The notes below the pieces were generated by a model. The model did no database searches. It was not told the origin of the DNA and worked only from the letters and a program-made list of their open reading frames with translations. 64,000 nucleotides of DNA from contig NC_045127.1 in assembly GCF_007655135.1 (NCBI RefSeq), positions 1,178,001 through 1,242,000 of the forward strand, in the 5' to 3' direction. Positions 23,689 through 36,381 of the stretch are shown here, piece after piece. Source of the DNA: Punica granatum (taxonomy: Eukaryota > Streptophyta > Magnoliopsida > Myrtales > Lythraceae). Numbering within the stretch: the stretch's first letter is position 1; each line of letters begins with the position of its first letter. A program made the position numbers and the translations under genes.

Positions 23689-25386
23689 CTATGCTAAGCT
23701 CATAGATCTTATGTCTTCAATCAACCGCTCCAAATTGCTATATGAACTCCCACCAACCTCAACACTTTCTCGGGCCTTCTTAGCTATACAGTTTACCGAC
23801 TCCACGATCTCTGCACCCTTATCGTCCATCACATCCCTCAGCATCTTCTCCACAACATTCCTATTGCAGACATCCTTCATGTCAAACCCAATCTTCCATA
23901 ACTCGCTAATGCACCGGCTGTTCACCGGCTGGTCAGCTATCTTTGGCCACCCAACCATTGGGACTCCAGCAAATATGCCCTCTAGAGTTGAGTTCCACCC
24001 ACCGTGTGTTAGGAAACAACAGATCAGGGTGGCCTAGGACCTCTTCTTGTGGGGCCCAGTTCACCATGAGCCCCCGCTCCTTGGTGGCTCGCTCTAGCTC
24101 ATCTGGGCCCTGACCTGGGCACGCACACTCATGACCCTCAACCTGGTCCACTCTAATGACCCACAGGAATGGCTTGCCGCTGTTCACCAGGCCGTACCAA
24201 AATTCCAACAGTTGTTCATGCGATAGGACTATTTGACTTCCAAAACTGATGGGAAACAGATAGGATCAATTATATATGCCATAAAATTTTCTATGTAATT
24301 TGACAATAGCATCAGAAGAATCCAGTTTTAATATTTGGAGGAAATGATGCTTAAAATTCGAAGTACTACCGATTTGGGGGGCCAAGAATCAAGCCAAGCA
24401 AAGCAGCTTCTGTCCTCATCCCATAAGCTCGAGCTAAACGCTGACTTAGTAGTCGCAGTTCGGGACCTAAGAAGGCCGTGCAATGGGCCAATTGTGTAAA
24501 TCTTTGTGAAGATTGTGCCTAGTCTGGAGATGATTGTTCCTTCAAGATCATCGAAGGTGTCTAGGATCAAAGCAGAGGCTCGAGCCATTCTAGAGGTTTC
24601 ACTGATGAAGAAAGAAACTACTGGATCATTGCTTTCCCATCGGCAGATATTTGGAAGATCACGGTGCCGTAAAAGTCCTTCCAGCCCTGGAATGCAGGTA
24701 ATTATGGGCTTGTCCATATCTTCACCTGGAAAATTGCAATTTAATGTTTCAGGAAACATCAATATTGAATGCTGAGGATTCATGCCATTACTCCTGTTTG
24801 TTAATTTGCTTTCTTCTTAGTGGTGTCCGGAAATTTCTTATGATTTCCCTGTGACTTCCAAAAGAATTTTTGGGTTCGAAACAAACCTCGGACAGGAATC
24901 TCGCCCGTTTCAACGAAGCTCGAGAGATGGAAGTATGTCCACGTGCAACAAGCGCTGTATGTTCGAAATACTAGGATCGGGATCTCCATCTCCTCAGCTA
25001 TGTATGCCTATGGCAAAAGACATGATCCCATCAGCGATAATACAAGTGGGTCGTGGCCCCTCTACTCGCGAAATCTCCACAACCATCTCCCGGAACTTGG
25101 GCTCCATAACGGACCGAGTAGACCAAAACAAGTCGACAGCGGATGGGCCTGAACGGGGATGATCAGGCGGCAGGCCATCCGGAAGGGAGACGAACTGGAA
25201 CTTGGGGTTGCAGCAGTCTTGGACCTTACTGGCAGCAGAGTAGAGGAGGCGGTGGTGGTTGTGATCGGAGTTTATGAAGGTGATGTCAAACCCGGCCAGG
25301 TGGAGGAGCCTAGCTAGGGTAAGCAGGGGCTTGATGTGGCCCTGTGCAGGAAAAGGCAAGAAGATTACATGGGGCTTTTTGTCCAT
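23689..25386 (-). pseudogene. UGT pseudogene A, three exons, frameshifted
   Basis: Exon 1 starts at 25386 (MDKKPHVIFLPFPAQGHIKP) and would end near 24888 at PVRG before a GT donor. Exon 2 runs about 24729-24370, from GEDMDKPIITC to SWPPKS. Exon 3 runs about 24241-23689 to the stop after RSMSLA. The catalytic His (QGHIKP) and Asp (CIIADG) are present. Two lesions kill the frame. The first is a tandem CATACATA after SFAIG near 24996, a 4-base gain over the expected codons. The second is a 2-base shortening at the start of the PSPG box near 24020-24030, compared with copy B. After each shift the expected protein resumes in another frame (AEEMEIPILVF; THGGWNST). The PSPG box would end in DQ. It is less decayed than copies B and C and is probably the youngest loss. 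Confidence 0.88.
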
Positions 25387-25984
25387 GTCGAGTTTGAAAC
25401 CTTTAGCTTAATGAGCATTTCACTGATATTCTAGGAGTTGGGAGATGCGAAACAATCAAAGGCCTAATTTTAAATTAAAAATGTCATGTTGCTTGTCAAC
25501 TTTCGCACAGGAAGTCCACCTCACAAATGGGTATGTTAAAAAAGAGGCTTAATCGTTTTATGCAGGTCTCAATCACTTTTCTCAGGTTATATATGTATCT
25601 ATCAATCTCCGATTAACCATTACATAGAACTTCCAACTAAAAATTCTAACTAAAAACAAGAGCATGCGAACATTTAGTTATAAAAGTTCCCTCAAGAATC
25701 GAGATTGTTGCAATATATATGATTTTTCTTAAGGTCTAATGCTGGTTTCTGGACTTAGAATCTCCATCAATGACAAATGAAATATAAACTCACTCTCGTC
25801 ATAAATTGTATTGCTAGCTCTAATTTATTAGTGCAAAGGTGTTGATATGATTTTATTTTCTGCTTGGTCTTTCACGATCTGACATACACCGTCGCACGTA
25901 ACAAAGAGAGAGAGTGAGAGAGAGAGAGAGAGAAACATGGATGCTTGGTTGAGTTACATCCATTTTGAATGAAGAAAGAGAAGG

Positions 25985-26495
25985 TTGCAGTGAGCCAGGA
26001 CCTCCTCCTGTAAGGCCCAACCCGCCATGACTCCTCACTCCTTGGTGCCTCGTTCAAGCTCATCCAGGATCCTCTGGGCTTCAACTAGGCCTGGCCTGAC
26101 CACCCACAGGAACGGCTTGCCTCTGTTCACCAAGCCAATGCCATAACCTCCAACTCCAGGGAGAAAACAACTAACATACAATGGAACGTAAAACCGACCG
26201 AGTAGACCATAACAGGGCGACGGCCCCTGGGGGACCCGAGTGTGGGTTATTTGGTGATAGGCCGTCAGGAAAAAAATGTAAAGGGGGAACTCAGGGTGGC
26301 AGCAGCTGCGAAATGGCCTATTGGCAGCAGAGTGGATGAGGAGACGATTGTTATGATCGGAGTTTACGAAGGTTATGTGAACCCTGGGCTGGTGGTGGAA
26401 GTGCCTAGCCAGCGCAAAAGCGTGGGCTTGCTACAGCCTTGTGCCTGAAAAGGCAAGAAATTTACATGGAGTTGTTTATCCATGTCAATATTGAG
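25985..26495 (-). pseudogene. UGT pseudogene E, exon 1 start joined to an exon 3 piece
   Basis: The stretch from about 26490 to 26190 (minus sense) matches the first ~85 codons of copy A's exon 1, with many substitutions and indels. It is followed without exon 2 by sequence at about 26155-25985 that matches the part of exon 3 just before and into the PSPG box. The missing middle implies an internal deletion after duplication. A GA microsatellite at 25907-25935 lies just beyond the break. Confidence 0.75.
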
Positions 26496-26499
26496 AACC

Positions 26500-27493
26500 T
26501 TAGCTTAGCTGCTTACTGATACTATGAGGTCGGGATGTAAAAAAATTGTCACATTACAAACTACATGCTTGTTATGTCAAAACTCTGTTGTAATCTCTGT
26601 TAAGTTACGGCTATGAAATGTTAAGATTGAGTCATGCCTTGTTCAGTTTCCTTTGGCCTGGAATGTGATGGATGAATGGACAAGAAGTGACAAATAACTT
26701 CTCCAATGTGAGCGGGTGACAATCGGACAGGCAATCTCCTTTTGTATGGAATTGTTTCGAATTTGTATGGGAGGATTTTCCTCTTCATTGGTTTGTAAAT
26801 AGGACCAGTTAGTCCAGTCGATGGTGGAGGTTGACTCCAGTCGGAGTCCAGGGCAATCTCCAATCTCTGCCTGCTGTGAATGGATGGTGGAATGGAAACC
26901 CGCGTCTGTCCCTAGAACTTGTTAATCATCCGAATTAGAATTATTTAGTAGTTGTGTTGTCGACCTCCCACACTAAGTTATGCGTGTACAATTACTTATT
27001 AAAGTTCGTTATCTTATTCTTAAAAATTTACTGGAATGCACAACCTGGTAATTTCTCCTATTGTAATTAAGATTTATACATGATACAATGAGCCACAGTA
27101 CCCACATAAAACAAAGAACATGGCTCTCAACTGCGAAGTCTTTTTTTATAAAATTTTTCATTTTCAGAAATTAACCTTAGTATTAGGAATCGAGTCCTAA
27201 AAATTATTTTTGGCAATCCTAGATGGGCATAGATCCTCCTTGCTTTTTGAGTCCTGGAAAATTCCTTTCGGTAGATATCTAGGCAAGGTTTTAGCATACT
27301 TTGCGTAGTAGATTTAGCGAGAATTCTCAAATAATACTTGATCCAATAGCCGAAACTATAGAATGATGAGGCATGGTGCGTCCATTCGGGCATTGCCCGT
27401 CAGTAATGTGACAGGAGAAGTCTGAGGCAAACACTTGCCTTCATTTATTGTTAGGAAAGATATACAAGATGGCCCCTCCGAGAGTGTCATAGA
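26500..27493. other. Spacer between pseudogene E and the intact UGT
   Basis: No recognisable gene. Minus-strand frames at 26621-26863 and 27127-27393 have no family match. The last 100 bases are probably the 3' UTR of the UGT gene. Confidence 0.45.
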
Positions 27494-29223
27494 TTAAATC
27501 TTGGGCTTGATCTTCCTAATGTCCTCAACGAGCCTCTTCAAGTTGTTGGTGGAAGAACCGGATGGACCCACAGAGTCATGGGCTAGCCGTGAAATCCTGT
27601 CCGTTGACCTTGATAATTCCTCTCGCTTTTCTTCCATCAGGGCTCTTACCATTGTCTCCACTGTCGACCGATCCAGCTTGCCCTCCATCTCGAGGCCGAT
27701 CCCCCACACCTCACTCACCAATCGACTGTTGACATGATGATCGGCGAATTGTGGCCAACAGAGCATGGGCACACCAGCAGTAATGGCCTCCAAGACGGAG
27801 TTCCAGCCGCCGTGGGTCACGAATCCGCCGACTGCTGGATGGGCCAGGACCTCCTCTTGCGGGGCCCATTCTATCATGCAACTCTTGTCTTCTGTGCCTG
27901 CTGCCGCTATTGACAAAAATATTTCCATATTAACACGTCGCCGTGCTGAATGCAAATGAAAACCTAGAACTGTAAAATCCTAATATACGTAGAGTCCAGA
28001 GATATAATGGTTTATACTTGATCAAATCACAACTATATTTCCGTCTGAGTTGTTCATATGATTTGTTACCTTCTTTCAGGTGCAAGAGTGAAGCCTCATC
28101 GTCACCATCTTCTCGTATAATCGAGTCAGGTCGTATAACCCACAGGAATGGTATAGCACATTTGACTAGTCCATGCCAGAACTCCCAGAGCTGGTGGACG
28201 CTCAGCTTCACCAAGCTCCCAAAGGTGATGTAGACCACCGATCTCAGCAGCTGGGAATCAAGCCATGTCATGCAGCTCCGGTCCTGCATCCAGAGGCTCC
28301 CGCTCAATGGTGCAGGGGACTCAGAAGGCTGCAGACTGTCTGATACGACCTGGGACTTGACTAGATCATGGATCGGCCCGACAGTATAAATACTAAACTT
28401 TGGGTAAATTTGGGCATTAAGTATTGGAGCTTCGAGGTCGTCGAAGGTGTTGAGTATTATCGAGGAGGCTCGGGCCACCGCCTTGGATTCCTCTAAAAAG
28501 AAATTGAACATGGAATATGGGTGCTCAAGTTGGTCCTTTTTGCGGCAAAATGAGGGCAAGTCTCTCCAACGTAACAGTTCTTCCATCCCTGGCAGTCCAA
28601 TCTTTTCATCTAAATCACGATCGGATTCTGCAATGCCAAAAATACGAAGCGATAAAAGTTAAATTTCCTAGAAAGAGAAATATAGTTGTATTCAATTTAT
28701 CCATTTTATGATTTGATTTACCAGCAAATGGGATCTTCCCTTCATCAATGAGCTTGGGAAGGCAGAAATAAGTCCAGAGGGAGAAAGCGCCATAAGCGAG
28801 ACTGCTCATGGCATGAATTCCCAGCTCCTCTGCCACCTCGATCCCGATCGACATGTGCCCATCAGCTATAACACATGTCACGGGCAGTTCCACTTTCCGG
28901 AGAAGTAGGAACTCCCTCAGGTTCGCCTTCATTGTGGTCTTGATTGACTGGACCAGCTCTGGGAACCGGTCCACAGTGCGGGGATGATCAGGTGGCAGGC
29001 CATCCGCTATGGCCGCGAAGTGGAGATCAGGGAACTGGGAAGCCAAGGCACGCAGGTCGCCACTTAGGTGGTCATGGTTGTGGTGGGTGTTGAGGAAGGT
29101 CACTCTCAGGCCAGCGCTCGAGATGAGCTGCGCAAGGCATAGCGTCGGCTTGATGTGGCCCTGCGCAGGGAACGGCAGGATCAACACGTGAGGGGTAGCC
29201 CCAGGGGTCGGCGGCTTCTCCAT
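27494..29223 (-). CDS. UDP-glycosyltransferase (family 1), UGT709-like, 490 aa
   Basis: Exons are 29223-28722, 28627-28070 and 27906-27494. The donors (TG|GTAAAT, AG|GTAACA) and phases agree, and the sum is 491 codons with stop. The enzyme should move a sugar from a UDP-sugar to a small lipophilic acceptor in the cytosol. The N-domain has the catalytic His23 in AQGHIKP and Asp121 in VIADG. The C-domain PSPG box spans residues 367-410, from WAPQEEVLAHPAVGGF to WPQFADH. The overall style (LPFPAQGHIKP, SDGLPPDHP-like AIADGLPPDHPR) resembles 7-deoxyloganetic acid glucosyltransferase-like UGT709 proteins; the acceptor is unknown. Two features are odd. The last PSPG residue is His rather than the Gln usual for UDP-glucose users, and the box has HGGW rather than HCGW. 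It is the only intact member of the local array. A TATA-like TATTTAAT lies at about 29263-29270. Confidence 0.9.
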
Positions 29224-31254
29224 TATTTACCAATGTACAGAACCAATGCAGTCCAAAATCAGATTAAATAGCTCAGGAAGCTTAGCTGCTTCTCTTTCCC
29301 TACTTTCCTTCATTTGGTAAGTACGCTGCTCTGCATTCATCTCGTCCCCGATTCACCTGCCATTTACCCCTCCAGGCCTTTGGCATTACCATTTCTTTCC
29401 CCTTCTGCGAAATGATTTAGATACCAGGTAAAAATGTACTTATCCAAGGGCTGTTGCCACTGCCAGCAATGGTGCTTTTCTTCTTCGAGCGAAATTCCCG
29501 GCGAGGACTAGTTATCTCAACGAGCTACCTTAGTTACTCTAGGACTTGATATTCTCACTCACTACTGTTCCTAACGGGAGTCACTTCTTGTTGTTAGGAC
29601 GTATGGTAACGTGCATCTCCACCCTAATTTCAGGGTTGGTCCAAAGGGGTGGCCAGTAAAGCCTTTGCTTTAGGCCTACAATTTCATACTATAATAATTG
29701 AGGAATACATCCCACTATATATTAAGATCCCTAATATTAATTTGCCTTATTTACCCAAAAGAAATTGATTTGCCTTAATTTGTTTCTAATAAAAATACTT
29801 GTTTCCATAAAATATAACAAGCCCTCCTAACATTAATTCGCCAACCTTGATATATTTACTTGCCAAAACAATTCTTAGTAAATATAATTTTTCCTCATTG
29901 GTAATTAGCCTACTGTAACATACTTAATTTCATATAGTTGGCATATATGTATATATAATTCTCAGTTTTCCTTACTATCAACCTCCCCAATTTATTACTC
30001 AGGTTTCCCACAATCGAATCAATTGTGAATTGAATCAAATTTTCTTCCATCCATCAAATTAAACATTCATAAATTCAACCGAATAAATTTCCTCATACTC
30101 GTTGTTTTTATCCAAATTTGTTAATCCCTTTAATGTTCAATTAGATTAGTTTTTTTTTTTGGTCATCCACTTTCTTTTTTATTAATAAATAACCTTTCAA
30201 CTTTTCTCTTCATTTCTCTCTTTCACTTTCAACTTCTTCTTTTTTCTTTTATTATTCTAGTAAATTTTTACTCTTACTTAGATGGAAGAAACAAAGAAAG
30301 AAAATATTGTTGAAAATAATAAAAATAAGAATATCGGGGAATTTTTATTATGAAAGTTTAATTACTAATTGGCATGTCAAAGGTTTAAAATTGAATTTTA
30401 AAAGTAAAATTATCTTAATTTTATTAAATGTAAATTTTTTTAAGGACCTCGCGTTAATTATTTTTTTAAGGACCAAGTCTCTTGGGCCGCCCCTCCGCTG
30501 AATTTGTTTAGCTGAGATTGTTATCTTATGTTTGGGTTTTGGTCTGTTTGTCTACCGAAAGAACTATAGACTTTTTCTTGATCGTGACCAAAAAGTAATA
30601 GTAATAAAATCAACGGAGTTTCCGAGGGACAAGACTCCAACGTTGTCCGGGGGAAGTTTATTTATACAACGTTTGTCCTTCCCCTGAGCTGATTGATTAT
30701 CGTGGTAATCGGACCTATTTGAGGCCCAAGGTTCTGATGAGTCTTCTGACATCCCAGCCCACGGTATATATATATAAATCAGCCAGCCCGATAACAACTT
30801 TCTTCATAGTATCTCTAGCCCAAGCTTAATTAAGACAAGGTTTGGAAATATCATGACATGCATGCCCTCATAACACGAATGATCTGCCGCTCCGAGTCGA
30901 TCGTTGTCAGAAGAATTCAGGTCAGGCTGATGTCAATACTACGTGTTTTTTAGCAATGATTTTAAGCCAGAGTCTTTCCTCAAGGTCCTGCAATAATTTC
31001 TCAACGAGCATCATGGAAAAATCTTGATATATATGGTCATCGCTTTTGCCATTTATTAAGCAAAGAAGACGCCGTTAGTAATTTCAAAACAGTGACAAGC
31101 TAGGCATTAATTGCTTGGCACCGAGAATCCGCGCGCACCACAAACAGTGGTCAAATTGGATGATGTCCCCTTCTATGTCTGTGTGTATATATGTATAGAG
31201 CTATTTCCCGTCCAGTAAAGCATATGTATATAGTTAAGATATGGGAGGCATAAC

Positions 31255-31412
31255 TAATATGGGTTTATTTAAGCAAGTTCGGTGCTTGTTCCATTTCTTG
31301 AACTCAAGTCTTGTAAATAGAGAAAATCCATATTGGAAGAGATTTACTTCATAATGAACTAATCCGACTCGAATTAAATGAGTTGGGATTCATTAAGATT
31401 TCGGATACTAAA
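31255..31412 (+). repeat. SINE-like dispersed repeat, copy 3
   Basis: It shares TCTTGTAAATAGAGAAAATC, a GAAGAGATTTAC block, an AACTAATCCGACTCGAAT block and a terminal GATTTCGGATACT with the other copies, then ends in A-rich sequence. Confidence 0.45.
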
Positions 31413-32989
31413 ACATCAAAAAAAAAGAAAAAAAAAGATATGGGACACATAAATATCAAATGCTCCTTTCCGACAAAATGACAAATTAAATGGTGTTCTT
31501 GCTCTTCCCCACATCCCCCAAACATTTGAGCCTGTCGAATATTTGGCAAGGACCATAATAATATTTGTGATCGTGATAGGATAACGCCAATCGCGATCAA
31601 ATTGTAATATATGTTACCTTTTCCTCTCTTCCAGTGTCATGGCCGACCATCACACATAGTAGATTTTAATGGTTTAAAATTGCATAATAATAACTAACTT
31701 GTTCTCGTTTCATTCTTAGAGTATGTACATGCATAATCTTCGAAATTGATTCGCGATCGCGATCTCAAGAAAATAGATTCGAAGAAAGGATCGATGGATG
31801 AGTTTCGAGACAAAAGCACATGGACTAGTCGTTCTTGTGCTACTATCATGTGGAAAAACAACGCTTCTTGTCCCGAGTGGGAATGGGTTTTTGTCCCAAG
31901 AGTTCATTTAATACGAGGAACAAGATTTTGTATGACCCATTGCTTTCTTCTATTTTAAATACGGATGTATGTACTGAACGTCACATGGCCCTTCTATCCC
32001 TCCATGCACTCACCCCATGCATCCATAAAAATTAATGTACTGCTAGAGTAAAATCAGTCAAAATCAGCCCACTTGCTACTTTATGTTGATGCATTGCATT
32101 GATTAAAATCAATCTCCTTTGTCGTGGAAGAAGTACGTAAAGAAGTGAAGCTATACATATTAACATATATCGGTAGCTATCTTGGATGGTCACCGAATGG
32201 TCGTATTCGAGCCACCTCAGTCCTCCTATCAACCCTTAGGGTAGCTAGATGAGGACAGCAAACCCCGTTCGAGTCGAAAATTCTAGACAAGGGGGTGATG
32301 TTTAATTTTCTCTCAAATAGAAAGGTTATGTTTACACGCATGTTATGCGACATGAAATCTGCAGGTTGATTATTGAAGAAATTAAATTTGGCTTGTCCCC
32401 ACCTAAAGCCGCGATGCCTCAAATGTAAAATGTGTTGCATCCTTACCGGCAAGACGAGGTTCCATAGGGTCATATGCCTCCTCTCCCAGCCCAATTATCC
32501 TCTTTTCGTGGTTGAGGTTAAGGTTTCTTGCATTAACATGATGTTGTGCATTAAACTACATTTGTGGATATGTTAATTAAGAAAAGAAAGAAAATGAAAA
32601 GGTGGAAAAGAAAAGGAGAAATTCAATGATGATCCATCCGTGACTAACACCGAGAAATATAATTATGGCGGGATTTGTGGTATCAAAGTCGATGGGTCAA
32701 TAAAGATGCAAATAAAAAGTTTGATGTAAGACAAGTCAGCTCATTCTGGCTAGAATAGACATTTCCTATCACAAAAGATTGATTTACATTTACTCAAAGA
32801 TAGCAATATTACTATTAAATTTCACTTAGATCTATAAGTGATTGGAGATTTCCAATAAAAAATAAAAAATAAAAAATAAAAATTCAAAATAATAGATGGT
32901 GAAATCTCAATCTCGTATAAATTCATGAATTTTTCTTGATCTGGTTGATGGGAAAAATTTTGGCGCTTTGTCTCTCTAATAGTTCCTCA

Positions 32990-33215
32990 AATTATAGTTC
33001 GTTTAATTTCAGAGTTAAAGTAATTTTGATTTTGATTGTGGAAAAATGACAAATGAGATGAGATTATAAATTTGACTTGAGAAACGTGTATTTTTGTTAT
33101 GCAATATGTTGAGTTAAAGTTAAAGTTAAAATTTTTGACTTGGAAAATGTGTGTTTTTGTTGTATAGTGTGTTGAATTAAAGTTAGAATTAAAATTTTTA
33201 CGATTTTAACTGGAA
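32990..33215. repeat. MITE-like block with GAGTTAAAGT motifs
   Basis: Blocks such as AAATGACAAATGAGATGAGA, TTATAAATTTGACTTG and GTGTTTTTGTTGTATAGTGT recur at 45729-45923 (same sense) and, reversed, at 44650-44880 and about 41105-41375. Its own ends are eroded, so its borders are approximate. Confidence 0.5.
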
Positions 33216-35810
33216 AAAGAAACGGCTAAGTGTTCGTTAACAAATTAAAGAAAGGCAATGTGGCGGTGCACTTTTTCCTTGCACCCAATATTGAATTTGG
33301 CAGTGTGAGCTTACACCAGTGGATTATGTGTTCCGACACCTATCATCTTAAATTTTCACTAAATTTATGAGAGAGAGATTGTCTTATAAACAAAATAGTT
33401 TACGGATCGTGAAAATCAAGTCTCGTATAAACTCACGGATTTTCCTTTATAGGACCGGTTTGGCATTTTGCCTCTCGACAATTTTCAAAATTATTGAGTT
33501 CTCAATAACAAGATAGAGAAAGATGAATTTCAATACAATGATACCCGTAATTTGAAAAAATCAAGCTAGACCAACTAGAAAGACTTTGGACTAAACCATA
33601 TTTTGGTCAAGGCTAGTCACTGATCAGCAAGTTGATATGCATGTGAAGTACTCGAAACTTTTGGTTCATCCTCCCTTAAAATTATCAAATTTTTTGAAAG
33701 TTTAGATTAAATCTTTGACACGTTGAGATTAAAATCCATACACTCGTTATGAGTTCAATTTGGCTAATCCGACCTTCGTTTTGGTTCTGAAAAAAATTAC
33801 ATTACAGATTAACCATTTTTTTTTTAAAAAAAAACTAAAAATTATAAATAGAAAGTGAGATGGGAAAAGATCAAGAAGCATCATGATCAAAGCCATAATT
33901 GAGGCATGTCAATGGGCGGGGAGGGGAGTGCCATAGCATGCTTTCATCTGCTTTTTTCCCTGTAAAAAGGGTCCTCTTGACCCCCAACTGGGTGGTAGCC
34001 ATAATTGCTCCTCCTCACTCTCTCCCCTCCCCTCTCCCGTCCCTCTGTTTGTATGTTTTCAATCACACCTTAAAAATTTATAAAAAATTTAATTGCCCTT
34101 TTCTCCCGGTATATTATCCATCGATTGTTAATTAACATAAATTTATCATAAAATACTATTTTTTTCAAACATTATTTGGGCAAAAAAGTTATGCTTTGGG
34201 AAAGAAAATGCATAAATCAAAAGGTTATGTTAAAAATGTAATTGTTATGTTATTGTTGGTATATATAGGTTTGGTCGTGATCAACCTCATATCCTTGGTG
34301 AAATTTTGACGGTGTTACATACAAAAATGTATTATGGACCTCCCTTATTGATCATTTAACAAAAAAAAAATTCCAATCTTTTCTTCGTACATAGCAATTT
34401 TGTTAAAAAGGGAAAAAAAAGAAAAAAAGAAAAAAGCAGGGAAGAGGCTCATTTTCTTCTTAGCAACAGTATGTCAACTTCGTGTATATTAGCTAATTAA
34501 TTAATTAAGGAATTCTACATATTCGGTCTCACGTTGAAAACCAGATTTATATTGGATGTCGTCGAACGGTTCAACCACCATGAATGCTGTGGTCTATTTT
34601 GGCTGTTTGTGGTTATCTGTTTATCTACATTCCCCCATCAATGTAAGATAAGCTTAAACTATCTAAGTTATCCAAAATAATAACAATAATAATAATAGCC
34701 TCAAACTATACTTCTTTTTTTTTTTTTTTGGTATATGAGAATTTTTTAAATCTACCCAACAATTGAAAATTCGATGCGTGCACACTGAAGAAAGAGGGAA
34801 GAGAGAATATAGAAAGGGAGATGGTTTGTGAGGGGAAGTAATGATTAGGACATACCATAGAAATATCATCACAAAATCATTATTATATCGGTTCTTATTT
34901 GCAATTTGGACGATATATTTAACTGTAAAATTTTTATAGTTGTAACTTAGAGTTTGTTAAGCCTATCTAGATTATTGTATTATAGTAGTATTTATTATAA
35001 TTTCGAATATGGGTCAATTGTCAAAGGTTTTAAATAAATAAACTAATGCTTTAATTAATCCAAAGGCTTAGAGTTAATGGCGCCTTACCGAAACCAAAAT
35101 GAGACATTGACAAGGCAAAGGTCAGAGGGTGGGTCTGTTAATTAATTAGGCTTTTTTTTTTTCCTGACATTCTTCGTCGTTGACACGGAAGAAGTAATGA
35201 CTTCCGGATTGGATGCCCAAATCCGTCTGCTCATGAAAGGAAGAGGAAATTGCTTATATGCTCTCTCACGTTTTTTTTTTTTGGCGGGGGTGGAATTGCT
35301 AATAATGCTCGCGGTGATTGAATTGAATGAATGGCCTCGTATTTCGTTTCTATAATTAATACAATTAGCATTGACATTTTTTGTTCATTTTGCACATTCG
35401 AAACCTCGAGTTCTTTGATTACATTACGCCATACATGATAAGTTATCCAATTTTATATATTCATGATCGGTCTCTCGTATTTTCTGAACCGTCAGATGTA
35501 CATTAAGACCGTCTGATCTGTACCAAAAAATGAAGGCAGCACAGATCTGACGGTATCATATGTACAGGACAACGTCCGGCAAATAGACCACAAAAATTTT
35601 CCCGTATGAAAGAGCCAACAGGAAGCAAAATGGTAGATTGTATTTATACAAACGAGAAAAATTCTAAATAATCCTATTTCATGTGATATGGTGGTGAGCT
35701 GAATTGTTGCAAATAGTAACAATGGCAGAATCTATTTACGAGCATGTTGTATTTAAATCAGTTCTTTTTTTCTTGTGTCACTTGACGAGGCACGATTACC
35801 ATAGGAAAAA

Positions 35811-36381
35811 GTAGGGGTGTGCACTGGTACATAGTATATCCGGAATTAGTTGGAACCTACCCGTTCGTGTAGGATTCGGGTAACTTGTATTGAAAATAGG
35901 GTAGGTTCCAAGTATTAAAATCAGGAACTGGTGAAAATCTGTTCCGGTTCCGGTTCCTATCTACAGGGTACTCGGAACCGGTTATTTATTAAAAAAAAAG
36001 AGAGGAAAGAGTGAAGTTACTGTTTCCTCTAATGAATCATAATAAAGGTATTTTGTTGTGTGAGATCGTATTATGGATGTTTAATTTTGTCGATGGATTG
36101 ATGAGATATATTTTTTTTTATCATTGTGGATTAATCTAAATTTTGTTGATATTCTATTTTGATTATTACTGATCATGTATGTGACATTTTCGATTTTATT
36201 TAGCGAGAGAAAAAAATTTATAGATTCCAACAGGTTACTCGGAACCTGTGATATAATACAGATTCCGATTCCATGATTTAACAGGATAGGGTCCGGTTTC
36301 AAAATTTTAAAACTTATCACTTACAGGGTACAGTTCGGATATCATAAAAAATATAGTATTTTCAGAACCGATCACTCCTAA
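35811..36381. mobile_element. hAT-like MITE or solo non-autonomous element
   Basis: The left end, TAGGGGTGTGCACTGG, is matched in inverted form by CCGATCACTCCTAA at the right end (TTAGGAGTGATCGG when reversed). Between them is low-complexity sequence with several GGTTCCGGTTCC and GGAACCGG variants, typical of a common plant hAT-type MITE class. No transposase frame is present. Target-site duplication is not clear because the right flank is an A run. Confidence 0.55.

Larger units (their letters stand above)
29224..35810. other. Long AT-rich intergenic region
   Basis: The first 100 bases are presumed UGT promoter. The remainder shows only short frames without motifs, many A/T runs and repeat remnants: a SINE-like copy at 31255-31412 and a MITE-like block at 32990-33215. 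A run of AAAAAT/AAAT units lies near 32858-32882. No gene can be supported. Confidence 0.55.

Noticed and set aside
26621..27393. Minus frames between UGT copies
   Set aside because: No similarity to UGT or any known family; treated as spacer.
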